Shown one piece after another: positions 31,274-42,868 of a stretch of DNA of 64,000 bases. Origin of the DNA: Venturia oleaginea (taxonomy: Eukaryota; Ascomycota; Dothideomycetes; Venturiales; Venturiaceae); contig JABMLP010000026.1 of the NCBI GenBank assembly GCA_013176395.1, positions 248,001-312,000 on the forward strand. Reading direction: 5' to 3'. The number at the start of each line of letters is the position of its first letter. The first letter of the stretch is position 1. Position numbers and translations under genes: made by a program. The notes beneath the pieces were generated by a model that was not told the DNA's origin, ran no database searches, and saw only the letters and a list, made by a program, of their open reading frames with translations.

Positions 31274-32172
31274 TTAAGCCTTTGCAGCGGCTTCCTCCTC
31301 CTCGGTGATCTCCTCGCCTGCCGCTCTCTTCTCTGCGATACGTGCCTGCCTCCTCTCGCGGGCAGCCTTGGTCTTCGCACGCTTGGCGTCCATCTCCTCC
31401 TTGAGAATTCGTTCACGGGCCTTCTCGGCCTTGGCCTTGTGGATCTGTGGCAAGTGTTAATTCCCGCGGTGTGTACGAAGACCACGGTGGGACCTACGTG
31501 TTCAACGAGAGCACGCTTGTGCTTGAAGGTGTTACCCTTGCTCAAGTGGTAGAGTTCGTGGTAGAGGTGCTTGTCGATCTTTCCGCTGGCACGATACTTC
31601 ACTAGTAGACGGCGGAGGACACGGAGACGACGCATCCAGAGAACTTGGCTATGTAATGTCAAAAAATTGTCCAATAAATCCATCCAGATTAAAACGATGA
31701 AGGCCTTCGTTGTCCCGATGACTCCTCTTGTCCCCGCTGATAAGGATGTGTCTCACCTTGGCATACGTGCGTCCGCTGTACCCTTCCTCTTACCGAATCC
31801 ACGATGTCTACCAATTCGTCGCGCAGCAGTGAGGGCTCGGGCACGGGCACGGGAGTGCATGGTGACGGGCTTGCGGATAATGAGGCCATCCTTAACGAGC
31901 TTGCGGATGGTCTGGCGGGAGTTGGCGTTCGAGATTTCGTTGACTTCGTTGGGGTCGAGCCAAATCTTGCGCTTTCCGCATCCGACAACGTCGGCAGCGA
32001 GGCGCTTCTGGGTGCGAAGGTTAACCCTACAGTCGTGTCAGCGATTGAGGCGGTTGAAGCCGTGACGACACCAAGGGAAATATCTCAGGCTGTCTGGAGT
32101 CTGCGTTGTGGACAGAAGTCCTGGAATATCTCCACTAGCTGCTCGAGGGGTGTGTTCGTGGGAGTCCTACAT
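31274..32172 (-). CDS. RPL19: 60S ribosomal protein eL19
   Basis: Four exons (32172-32171, 32026-31757, 31648-31498, 31444-31274) give 197 residues, the usual eL19 size. The sequence is unmistakable: [59 protein letters not shown], then [19 protein letters not shown] and [20 protein letters not shown]. The protein lies on the large ribosomal subunit and contributes to the eB12 intersubunit bridge. The first intron (144 bp, GTAGGA...GCTGACACGACTGTAG) splits the start codon: exon 1 contributes only A and T, and exon 2 the G. The other introns are 108 and 53 bp. High intron number is common in fungal ribosomal protein genes. Confidence 0.96.
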
Positions 32173-32985
32173 GATTGCTGCTGTTGGCCCTGTGGTTAGT
32201 GAGAAGTTGTCGTCGTCGAGATGGGAGTCGAATTTGGATGTTCGAGACGCCGAGTGGGCTATTTTGACGCTAAAATTGCACGTGACAAGCAGCATCTAAT
32301 TTTGCCATCACCATCGCGCTGACTTCTTCTGTTTCAATTGTGTGAGGTTCTATTTCTCGAATTCTTCTTTCATTCTCAGAACGAGACGAGATTGTGCAAG
32401 ACCTTCGCTTCAGTTGCATTAATGGTACTTCAATTGAAGAAGCCTTCCACCCGGCAAGGCCCCCGAATAGGAAACTTACCAAGAACAATCCTGGGACACG
32501 TTACCTCAACACAATATTAATTGATTGCCTTTTGTCGTGCCCTTTCCAAAATCTTCGAGGCTCCCCATAGGCATGATGTTGAATCATCATACACGGGCAG
32601 TCCGGCAATATTTATCTTTCTTACTGACATTTATAGATGTTCATTCCTTGGAGTATGATAGTACTTCACAAGAAATGCTTTCCCTTCCCAATTACTGCAT
32701 ACTTAGTTTTGACTAAATTTTATTAAATATCTCGTGCAATCGTTCATCCCGCATCTACAAACCCATGATTAGGAACGTAGGGCGTATCAGGGGTTTTCGC
32801 GGCTGCAAGGAGGCTCAAAAGTTACCTCCCCAAGTCAGATCTGGCTGTCACATACCCTAACAAAGCCTTATCTTCGAATTACCGTGTCCAAATCCGCCGC
32901 GTCTGTACATAGTTCTCTCTAAATGCCAGGCTCGACGTGATCAGTCCCTGTTACCAGCGAATCGGCCAGCAATGCGAATGCGACA
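32173..32985. other. Divergent region between eL19 and the PMR1-type ATPase
   Basis: About 800 bp holding the eL19 promoter and the first leader nucleotides (exon 1 upstream of 32172), then A+T-rich DNA around 32690-32740 and the ATPase leader. No gene or repeat is supported. Confidence 0.5.
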
Positions 32986-35900
32986 ATGCCCTCCAGGTCG
33001 TCTACACCTTCGCTTCCTACCCACAATGTCCCTTCCTCGAGTACAAGATCAAGAACCCCAGAACTGGCGGTAGCACATGGCTCGCGGCCCTCTTCAAGGA
33101 ATGCCACCAGGCCTGACGGCAGCAAAGCTGCGTCGGTATGTCTACATCTACCTACGAATACGATTCAACGATACCGTAACCATGTCCTTTGCTAACCTGA
33201 CACGCCCAAAGTCGACTACTTCCGAGTTCTCCCTCCTTACTCCTCTCGAAACCGCTCAGCGTCTGGCGACTACCCTTACCAGCGGCATCTCCTCCACTGA
33301 GGCAACGTCGCGATTACTCTCACATGGACCGAATGAGCTTACCCATGATGAACCGGAACCATTGTGGCTACGGTTCCTCAAGCAGTTCAAAGAAACGCTG
33401 ATTCTGGTACTCCTTGGCTCGGCTGCCATTTCCTTCTTAATGGGCAATCTTGAAGATGCCGTCAGCATTGCTGTCGCAGTTACAATCGTGGTCACTGTTG
33501 GATTCGTGCAGGAATATAGGTCAGAGAAGTCACTGGAGGCTTTGAATCAGTTGGTACCACACTTCGCGCATATCATTCGCGACGATGTGGCAGCAGCAAG
33601 ACCACGGAGCGAGCCAAACGGGACGAAGGAGAACGGAGCCGAGGGAACGGACCATTTGCTAGACGGGGAAGAGGCAGACAATTTGTCGAGGACAATTACC
33701 GCTTCACAATTGGTACCGGGCGACTTGGTCTTGTTTCGTACCGGTGACCGCATACCAGCGGATATTCGCATTACACATTCGGCAGAGCTTTCGATAGACG
33801 AATCCAATCTGACCGGAGAAAATGAACCTTTGCACAAATTTCCTGAACGATTAAGCCATCCAAATGAACATCTCGACGTTCCGGGTGCCTCCACGCCATT
33901 CTATGCCTCTCCTGCTACAGGCGCTGTTGGAGCCGATATTCGGCTCAATGACCAGCACAATATCGCGTTTATGGGCACGTTGGTACGCTCAGGCTTCGGA
34001 CAAGGCCTGGTCATAGGCACTGGCTCAAATACAGAGTTTGGTGCCATTTCGGCGTCTTTGCAGGAGATCGAAAGTCCGCGGACGCCATTACAACTGGCAA
34101 TGGACCGCTTAGGCAAAGATTTGAGCTACATGTCGTTCGTTGTGATTGGCTTTATTTGCTTGCTTGGTTTGTGGAGAGGCTGGCCATGGTTGGAGATATT
34201 CCAGACCGGCGTGTCACTTGCAGTTGCAGCCATTCCCGAAGGTCTTCCCATCATCGTCACAGTCACGCTGGCTCTGGGAGTTCTTCGTATGTCGAAAAGA
34301 AGAGCAATCTTGCGGAGATTGCCCAGCGTGGAGACTTTAGGGTCTGTCAATGTCGTGTGCAGTGACAAGACTGGAACCTTAACGACAAACCACATGACCG
34401 TCACAAAGATGTGGCACTTTGACGAGGCAGTTCCAACAGACGTGAAGCGCAAAGTGGGAACTACAAATCTCGATTCTGCCACTCGCACAATACTAAGAAT
34501 TGGTAATATTGTCAATCATGGACGCCTTTTGCACGGGCAAGGAGATACATCAGCATCAGCAGCCGTTCTCTCCTCAACACTGGGTGATGATTTAGGTAAC
34601 GCAAAGAGCCGCTGGGCTGGTCAACCTACCGACGTCGCACTCCTCGATCTCATAGATGAATTTGGTGAGGACGATGTTCGAGCACGCATTGGAGCTCGGA
34701 AAGCAGAGACACCCTTTAGTTCGGAGCGCAAATGGATGGGCGTGGTTATCCAGGGCTCAGATGATGCGTCGAAAGCATACATAAAAGGCGCCATCGAGCA
34801 AGTCCTGAAGCGATGTGACACATACATCACGGGTGATGGACGAGAGATCGTTCTCGATGAGAATCGAAGGCAGGAAGCCATGCACGCTGCGGAAGCTATG
34901 GCACAAGACGGTCTTCGAGTACTTGGATTTGCTAGTGCATCCATACGGGAGAGTAAACTCAATTCGGGCTTAAAGTCGAGTGGCCGCTCAACGCCAGTCC
35001 CCGGTGCTTTACTGAGCCCAACAAAGACTATGTCGGAAAAAGATGAAGACGTCTACCAAGGTCTGGCTTTTGCAGGTCTTGTTGGAATGAGCGATCCTCC
35101 GCGGAAGGGCGTCGATCGCTCGATCCGACGGCTCATGGCCGGCGGTGTCAAAGTCATCATGATCACTGGTGATGCTGAAACCACCGCCGTTGCTATCGGC
35201 AGAAAGCTCGGCATGCCAGTAACAACCACTTCCCCTGGATCATCAGTATTACGAGGAGATCAACTGGACCAAATGACGGATGCTGAGCTGTCTCGGGCAA
35301 TTGCAACAACCACCATCTTTGCACGAACATCGCCAGATCACAAATTGAAAATCGTTCGCGCTCTCCAAGCCCGCGGCCATGTGGTGGCCATGACGGGAGA
35401 TGGTGTGAACGACGCCCCAGCTTTGAAAAAAGCTGATATCGGAATCAGCATGGGCAAATTAGGCACGGATGTGGCCAAAGAAGCAGCGGACATGATCCTC
35501 ACAGACGATGACTTCAGCACCATCCTCAATGCCATTGAAGAAGGCAAAGGCATCTTTTACAACATACAAAACTTCATCACGTTTCAACTAAGCACCAGCG
35601 CCGCTGCTTTAAGTCTGGTATTGGTGAGTACCACTTTCGGGTGGAAGAATCCGCTTAATGCCATGCAGATTCTTTGGATCAGTAGGTTCACTCCTTTTCT
35701 TTATATGACGGCCACGCTAATCATACAACAGATATTCTTATGGATGGTCCACCCGCCCAATCTCTTGGTGTCGAACCTGTAGATCCAGCTGTGATGTCTC
35801 GACCTCCTCGCTCCAAAACCGCTCGCGCCATCACATCCACCCTTCTCAAACGCGTAATAATCCAAGCTTTAGTCATCATGCTTGGAACCCTTCTCATATA

Positions 35901-36270
35901 TGTCAAGGAAATGGCTGCCGATGGTATCGTCACTTCTCGGGATACCACCATGACATTCACTTGCTTTGTCCTCTTCGACATGTTCAATGCTCTGACTTGT
36001 AGGTCAGAGGCAAAGAGTGTGTTGAGGGGCGAAGTTCGATTTGGCGATAACAAAATGTTCAACTATGCTGTGGCGATGAGTTTGTGCGGCCAACTTCTGG
36101 TTGTTTATTTCCCACCACTGCAGAGAGTATTCCAGACTGAAGCTCTAGGTTTCTTTGATCTTATTGGATTGGTCATGCTTGCCTCGAGTGTCTTTTGGGT
36201 TGATGAGGGGCGCAAATATCTCAAGAGGAAGAGCAGTAGAGGGATGGGTGGTTATTCAAGGATGGTCTAG
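32986..36270 (+). CDS. PMR1: PMR1-type Golgi Ca2+/Mn2+-transporting P-type ATPase
   Basis: Three exons (32986-33135, 33212-35681, 35732-36270) give 1,052 residues. It shows the P2A set: TM4 motif [18 protein letters not shown] near residue 390, phosphorylation site CSDKTGTLT with Asp435, nucleotide domain [11 protein letters not shown], hinge [18 protein letters not shown] near 778, and the TM6 motif [17 protein letters not shown], which is typical of the secretory-pathway (SPCA/PMR1) group rather than SERCA. It pumps Ca2+ and Mn2+ into the Golgi for glycosylation and secretion. The first splice joins a Ser/Pro-rich start to [15 protein letters not shown]; the second (50 bp) restores the TM6 motif. 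The N-terminal exon is the least certain part. Confidence 0.94.
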
Positions 36271-38170
36271 GATATTTGGGTATGACTGTACTGCAGCGTT
36301 TTCTGTATAGATGCACGGAGAATTTGCTCTTGGTGTTGCAGCTGTATGATATTTGACATTTGGCGGGAATACCATTGTGTCTGAATCGCTCTCTCATCTA
36401 TCTAGCGATTAATCCTCAAGCTGCTCTTGTTGCCTTTGCCTCCTTTTCGTGTTTCCGCTCTTCCTCCTCGTTCTTCTTGAGGTTGTTCAGACATAGCGCG
36501 AAGAACAGCTTGCCATTACATGAGCCCTTGTTGTCCCGGCAGCAACTACAATCCATGGGAGAACCACAGCGGTGCTGAATATCGTTCCTAAAACTCTGAA
36601 GAAGGCACTTGGTAACTCCGGCCCAATCTCGAATGTAGCTTAACAGAGTTTGAGATGTAAACAATGTTATCAGTTCAGAAAATACTCTTTCCCATATGAC
36701 TCCATGATTTCGGACTGACGGGTCATTTTTCGGATGACTGATCCTACTTGGATACTACATGTACTCATTTTCACATGTCGACTCGATCTTTGAAGCTGAA
36801 TGGCGGGAACTAGATCGTCGAGAGATGGTGCTGGTAAAAACATGTTGGATTTGTGTGGCCGAAGATGCCATATCAATCTTCTCCCGGGCCGACATCCCGT
36901 GATCGCTTTTTCTTGAACTAATTTTGAATTCTTCACATCGACCTCCTCTGTCCACCCCTCCGACAAACATCACTGCCATCACATTCATTTCTATACACTT
37001 GTCATTTGCTTGAACCTCTACAGCAATGCGGTCCTCTCTGGCCCAATTGCACCCCCGATTCACGAATAGTCTGGATATTCCGGCGAGCTTTCTCGTCCAA
37101 GTGCAATTTCGCTTGCTTCTATTTGGATCATACATTTGAATTAGGCATCATTACTAATTGTAGCTGGAGTACTTTATCCAGACCATTCACACTAGCTCGT
37201 ACTCTTCCGAGCATAGCAGAACACTGTCAGTCGAAGCAATTCGGTTTTCGCTTCCCAAACTCTGCGACTATCGGGTCCCACAAATAGCTGTTGATGGCAA
37301 ACATGTGAAGCATTCCTCGTCGCGGCAAACTCAGCAAATTTCCCAGGAGGAGCAAGTGTACGGTTTGTCATCGTGATGATTGAGAGGTAAAATGCATGCA
37401 TGTTGATGTTATGGCCTAAGAATGAGGTTGCAAGTGGATTTTCAGCAAATACATACCATGTATACGCACAAGTGCGGATAGAGAGTCTCGAGAAGCTTCT
37501 TCATCTTCGTAAAGGGAGGTAGGGTATACTTCCCTATATCATGCCGTGCTCATGGCCTAACTGGCTGGTAGTCTTGCTTGAGACCTATAGCCCGTCCCTT
37601 GGCAGACGTCGAGCCTCTCATGGCTGGGTAAAACAGGTGCTTGAAGCTTTCAGTTGAAAAGCCTTTCTGGATGGCCATACCCCATCAGCGTCTGTGCGTG
37701 ATTCGCATTCTAGGAAGTCCCCTGAGCCCTAAGTCCGTGTTGACCAGAACATCGGCAAGCTCGTCAACAACTGCTGCCGGAAATCGTCCATGTATTCAAT
37801 GCAGGGCAACTAACCAGTCAGCTTCTGATCTGCTCTTATTTTCTACACGTCAAGAATTGTCATGGTTGAGTTGTGGGGTGCTCGTGCCTCTGAAGTTGCT
37901 ATATTGGATACGTTTTAATCTACCTATCACACCCAAGTCAAAGACAATCATCCCCCAGGTTTTAGGCCCCCTGTGGTTAATGGCATCTATGACATGCCAC
38001 TCTGCATCTTTGCTCAGAAGAATACAATTATTCAAAGCCGCAAACAACGAAAAATCCAGATTCCATTCTTTCTTCATACGTGCGGCACACAGCACCCTCA
38101 AAGTTTCACAAATCCTTCCTTCTCTGCGTCACATCGTCTTAGGAGCTGCGGGGTATGGTAGTTGACAAAC
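36271..38170. other. Large intergenic region
   Basis: 1.9 kb between the ATPase and the Zn2Cys6 gene. Scattered frames are present, the longest at 37641-38165 on the plus strand and 37850-38101 on the minus strand. The minus frame reads somewhat like protein (DAEWHVIDAINHRGPKTWG) but has no start, splice partner or known family, and may be a gene relic. Confidence 0.4.
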
Positions 38171-39924
38171 ATGGTTGGTGTTCCTAGAAGTACCGGTTGC
38201 AAAGTGTGCATCAAAAGGCGAATCAAGGTATGTTCAACCACTCTACCTTCGCTCCATCTGTTTCTTTCGGGACTACTTCTCTGACGTCCTCAGTGCGACG
38301 AGGCAAGACCGGAGTGTGCCAACTGTATAAAGTATGGAACCACGTGTCCAGGTTATGACAGGGGATTGAAGTTCGTGATTGGAAAACCTCACAGAACTCG
38401 TCGACAACGGACCCATAAGGCTGAAAAGATCATGACTCTTGGTTCCTCATCTGAAGAACCAAGTCCATCCCCAATTGAGATTGCCAGTCAGGATTTTGTC
38501 ACCTCAGGATTCGTTACGTGTTGCAGACCAAGCTTTGCTGTCGGCCCTGTAGTCCCCATGTCGCAGCAGCAACGCAGAATTAAAGAAGCGCCTTTTCTTC
38601 CATCGGTCATCGAATTTCCCGAAGCATATCAGCTTCAGCTAATATCAACGCTTGTTGATAACTTACCGAAATCGGACAACAATTCTGATATCCTTGTGAT
38701 GGCACGATGGTTATCATTTTTACCCGGACGATTCGGAAAGAGTAAAGCGTTAGATACGGCAATGATATGCTTCACCACTCAGCAAATTGGAACGGCCTGT
38801 GACGATCAACAGATGCTGAGGTATGGGCGGTCTAGCTACGTCCAGGCATTAGCACAACTTCAAAGGTCGTTAAACAACCCGGTCGAGGCTGCCAAATCCG
38901 AGACTCAGTGCGCAGCTATGCTTCTGTGTGTTTACGAGGTAGGAAACCACTTTTGACGTATGGGCAAGCCATCTGCTAATCGAACAAGCTATTCGCCGGA
39001 ACGACAGCCTTCAATTCATGGATGAAGCACGCTGCAGGAATCTCTCGACTGATGCAGTATCGAGGGCCTGGTGAATTTTACAATGAATTTGACCATTCCA
39101 TGTTGCTAGCATTTAGAGGCATAATAGTAAGTTGATCTCTCCAAGTTGACGGCAGCAATTTTGACGTTCAATCACAGACCATGGAGTGTATGTTCAATGG
39201 GAGAAAGTGTTTCCTCGCCTCTGAAGACTGGAAAGAGGTGGCAAGAGCACGCAACGACTGCAGCATTCCAGAGCGATTTCACGGATTCATTGAGGATTTC
39301 ATTTCCTACATGGCCACGATGCCGGAACTACTAAGAGACGGTTTCGAACTCCGTGAAGCCAGCAAGACCAGACAAGGAAGGTTCAGCATAACACCGGAAA
39401 GCGAGGCTCTAGTAGCGAAGACATTAGATCTGTACAAGAAGTACAGGAAGTGGGGAGTCACCCTCGCCATGCTCCTACCATTTCCGGAAGACGTCCCCTC
39501 CAAAACACGCGATCCCGTCTTCCCGGTCGTGTTCAAGTTTATTAGTCACTCTGCTGCAACCCTTTATTGCGCGTATTGGGCATGCATGATCATCGTACAG
39601 GAGATATTGACGGCCTGTGGATGTACGCCAGAGGACGCTCACAACGGCGACGATTTAGTCAATAACATTTGCAAGTCTGTGGAATACAACGCCGTTGGCA
39701 CTTGGGGTCCATACAGGATGGCATTTTCACTAAGACTTGCTTTTGAGCTGGCGGATCCAGTGGTCAGGGAATGGATTGGCGTATGGCATGAACGATGGTC
39801 CAAAACCTACGCTGCCACGAGTCCGGCAGCCTTGCCTCAAGATCCTTTCGATCAGAGGAGTTTTCGAAGCCCTGCGTTTCAGACTGCAACAATTCCGAGT
39901 CCGAGGATGGCGCATGTATACTAA
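38171..39924 (+). CDS. Zn2Cys6 transcription factor
   Basis: Four exons (38171-38227, 38294-38938, 38989-39126, 39178-39924) with introns of 50-66 bp give 528 residues. Residues 10-35 hold the binuclear zinc cluster with exact spacing C-x2-C-x6-C-x6-C-x2-C-x6-C (GCKVCIKRRIKCDEARPECA, NCIKYGTTC); the first intron splits it just before the third cysteine. The rest looks like the Fungal_trans_2 type regulatory half (ETQCAAMLLCVYELFAGTTA, WMKHAAGISRLMQYRGPGEF, LLAFRGIITMECMFNGRKCF). Expected to be a nuclear DNA-binding regulator. Target genes are unknown, and no pathway cluster surrounds it. Confidence 0.88.
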
Positions 39925-40106
39925 ACCAAAGCATCGTTCTCAATCACAGTTCAGCACTTGCATACAATTCCTATCTTCTTATTTACGATCTGTTGCTTCT
40001 GCATCTCGTCGCTTTTCGCCAAGCACAATCAGTGAGACATGAAGCAGAATATCCATCCCCACGTTACACAGTACGTTCCGAAATTGTTCCGAGTCATTGG
40101 TCTCGT

Positions 40107-40214
40107 ACTTGCGCGCCCCAGGTTAGTTTCAACAACGAATGCAAATCTCGTCGATCAGCTTACCAACCAATCGATACCAATCAGAAAGTTGAAATGAAAC
40201 TGGGGCGCGCAAGT
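40107..40214. repeat. 27-bp inverted repeat, possible small MITE or hairpin
   Basis: The arms 40107-40133 (ACTTGCGCGCCCCAGGTT...) and 40188-40214 (...AACTGGGGCGCGCAAGT) are reverse complements apart from a few bases next to the centre, 54 bp apart. The outer flanks do not match. It could be a very small inverted-repeat transposon or an RNA hairpin. Confidence 0.55.
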
Positions 40215-40369
40215 AGCTCAGTAAGCAGTCAAGATCAACAGCTAACCCCTGCCATCGCCACCTCCCCAGTTCCCAAGTCCCGGATTATCGCGATACTCAG
40301 GAACGAACCCCTTCCACCCCCAAGAGGGCGAAATAGCCGCAATATTGCATAACTACCCCGCTCTTTCAT

Positions 40370-40560
40370 TAAATCCAGGCACTAAGTGGCGTAATAACTA
40401 GTAATACGCTAAGCCGTAATAATTCGGTCTTAGGGCCTACTTACTACTAGATTCGGTAAAAGATCCTTATACTTATACGCCTTTAACCGCCTATAGATAC
40501 CCGCTCCTACGATATTTAATTTAACCCCTACTATCTAATTAATCAACTCTGTCCTAACCC
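40370..40560. repeat. A+T-rich tract resembling repeat DNA changed by point mutation
   Basis: A run with many TA steps and few CA steps (for example AATAACTAGTAATACGCTAA and TTTAATTTAACCCC), unlike its neighbours and like the retrotransposon flanks. This is how old transposon copies look after repeat-induced point mutation. Borders are approximate and the parent element is not recognisable. Confidence 0.4.
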
Positions 40561-40698
40561 CGTCTTTAGTATTGCAACTGAATCACCTCAGACAAGACTA
40601 ATATAGTGAATATTTTCTTCAGTCGGATTCTTATTGAGCCGCTGTGACGTTTCCGACTCTCGTCCTGGTAGTTCGAAAAATTATTGCGGAACCTTATC

Positions 40699-41379
40699 CT
40701 AGGATCCGGCTCTGCCGACAACCAAACTTAGAATCCCACAGAGAGGGTTGTGACCATCCAGTAGGCCTCTCGCTCGCCATGGGCCGTTTTCTCTTCGCCA
40801 TATCGCTGGTGTCAAGATATCCCCAAGTTTGTTAAAGAGTCCGTCAACATTTCTTTTGGTTAAGGTATCTTCACTGTCATTCCGCAATCGTATGGTTTGC
40901 TTGCGAGGCTCATGCTTCCACGTGATGGTCCCACCTGGCTTGTTCAGAATTTGTGCGTAAAGCTCGCTCATAGTCCACCAGCCGTGCAGCGACGATTTGA
41001 AGCCAAGATCAAATGCGCCCTGGTTGCCCTCGGAGGAGTTGACAGGCCAGTTTAATTCGAGGGTGGTTAATTCTTTGAATTGATCGTACTGAAAGGGTGT
41101 ATCGAGGCGGAAATGAAGTCGATTATAGCCTTTCGTGACTTTTAGTCGCCGAATGAAGCTATCCTCAGAACGTTGGTGATCGTAGCTAGCGAGGTGGAAT
41201 GTATTGTGTTTCTGGAAAAGCTCAAGCGCTTCATTGCGAATCTGCTTATTCGTGGCGAGGAGGCCTGCGATAGAAACTTCATTTGGTCCGGGAGGATGGA
41301 AAGGGCGATCAGAGATCAGGGCGAATTCATAGATGAATATGCGCAATTCTGCTGGAAGACCTAGTAATGGTGAGTCCAT
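40699..41379 (-). CDS. 2EXR/F-box-like domain protein
   Basis: An ORF of 226 residues. The N-terminus, SPLLGLPAELRIFIYEFALI, then GLLATNKQIRNEALELFQKH and NTFHLASYDHQ, follow the 2EXR/F-box-like pattern also seen in the protein at 28436-29194. The C-terminal half has no known domain and ends without obvious truncation. The job is unknown; adaptor function in ubiquitin ligases is suggested for some members only. Confidence 0.72.
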   Translation of the reverse strand: MDSPLLGLPAELRIFIYEFALISDRPFHPPGPNEVSIAGLLATNKQIRNEALELFQKHNTFHLASYDHQRSEDSFIRRLKVTKGYNRLHFRLDTPFQYDQFKELTTLELNWPVNSSEGNQGAFDLGFKSSLHGWWTMSELYAQILNKPGGTITWKHEPRKQTIRLRNDSEDTLTKRNVDGLFNKLGDILTPAIWRRENGPWRARGLLDGHNPLCGILSLVVGRAGS

Positions 41380-42868
41380 CTTGTAGGTAAGTTCGTTGTA
41401 TCGTAGGAGAGAAAGTTAATTGCCTTTTGAACTGCGGTCGACTCTTGCGTTAGTTGAGATTTTGCTGCTGAACATTTGGTGCTCTGGAGGTTTTATACTT
41501 GATGGCAGGCCGTTCAGGCAGGAAATTCGTTGGCCCAAGGACGCACTACCAGACTTCTGTGAATTGAATCGCCAAATTCGGGACCGATTGTGGATGTCGA
41601 GTCTGTAATTTGACACAGAACTTCGAAAGTGTACTCCTAACACAAGAGAAAAGGATATGAATTAATGGCCCCAGCATGCAAACCCTCTGCCTATATATTG
41701 ATCCGCCATTTGATGCGTACATAGACCGCTTATCCTATTACCCATCATCAGTTAGGGCTTTACTACTCCTATTCTGTCGTGCCCAAGTTCTTGCTGGGTC
41801 GAGGTGACATATTTGTCGACTGCGCAAAATTGAAGCTCGCAGTCTATACCGGCGGTAACTTTTGCCTGACATTGCTACCTTCTGCTAGAAATTTGGTTGG
41901 TATTTTCGCTATTAACCTACTCTTTTGTACCTGCTCTTCTGTACCTGCTCTTCTGTACCTACTCTTCTATACCTACTCTTCTACACCTGCTCTTCTACAC
42001 CTGCTCTTCAGCCTACTTATCGTGTACAACCTCACGGTGTAATCTACATCCGAGTTCCAATATGCCATGACTATATTGCCCTTGGCAGTCCTTCTCTTAG
42101 TACGAGTCTCCCGTGCTCTTGGTACCAGAGTTTCCAAGTTTGCTATCAAGCATTCGTGACCTCTTTGTATCAGAGCGAACTTCGAACCTCTCACCAATCC
42201 CATCACCCAATGCTTCTTCGATGGCCTATATATCCCCTGATTACAGCCTGCTCTTGTCAAATCTCTTCAGTCGCGTAAACTTTGCTGGTCCACAACTGGA
42301 CACCATTTCGCGCGGGCTATCGTGGTCTCAACTTCAGAAGCATACGTCGATGTCGTGGACTGAGGATAAAGACATATTGAGAGCGTGTCGGGATGCTTGC
42401 CTCCGTGGCCCGGCTTCTTCGTTTGGAACGTATCGTGATGATTTTAAGGTGCCTGTCGTGGTACGGATCTAACCAGCCGCCAATTTGAGATCCTGGAGCC
42501 AGCGCATCCACAGACAGCAAATTTCCTCTTCTCATTCCAAATGTGACGTTGGACGTACACTGGGTGACTGGACTCTCGTTCCTACCCACGCTCCAGACTA
42601 CCTTTGAACAACGAAAAGAGCTACATTCAGATACGGTAGAGATCTAAGACGGACAGAAAGAGATGGAGACTTGGCACAAAGAGTATAAGAATTAGGTACA
42701 AGGCAACTGGCAACACCATTGGACCACATATTTTTCAATGGGTATCTGGCAGAAGAAATTGACAACTCACCAGCAGCTTTACCATGACCATTGCAAGCCA
42801 TTGAAGCTTAACAAGCTACAATGCTTTCGATATGCTACCAATCACATATAAGAGCCAACCACCACGAG
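41380..42868. other. Intergenic region with a minisatellite
   Basis: About 1.5 kb. It holds the 15-bp repeat listed separately. Small frames (for example 42113-42472, plus) have no recognisable domain. No gene is supported. Confidence 0.4.
41916..42010 (+). repeat. 15-bp tandem repeat (minisatellite)
   Basis: About six imperfect copies of CTCTTCTGTACCTGC, with variation at two or three positions (GTACC/ATACC/ACACC, TGC/TAC). As the unit is a multiple of three, a frame across it repeats five residues, but no gene is supported around it. Confidence 0.85.

Larger units (their letters stand above)
39925..40698. other. Intergenic region with inverted repeat and A+T-rich repeat remnant
   Basis: Contains the inverted repeat at 40107-40214 and a TA-step-rich tract at about 40370-40560, listed separately. 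No gene is supported. Confidence 0.45.

Noticed and set aside
37641..38165. 174-codon plus-strand frame and the opposing minus-strand frame
   Set aside because: No ATG-based start, domain or splice support. The minus frame could be a relic but cannot be assigned.
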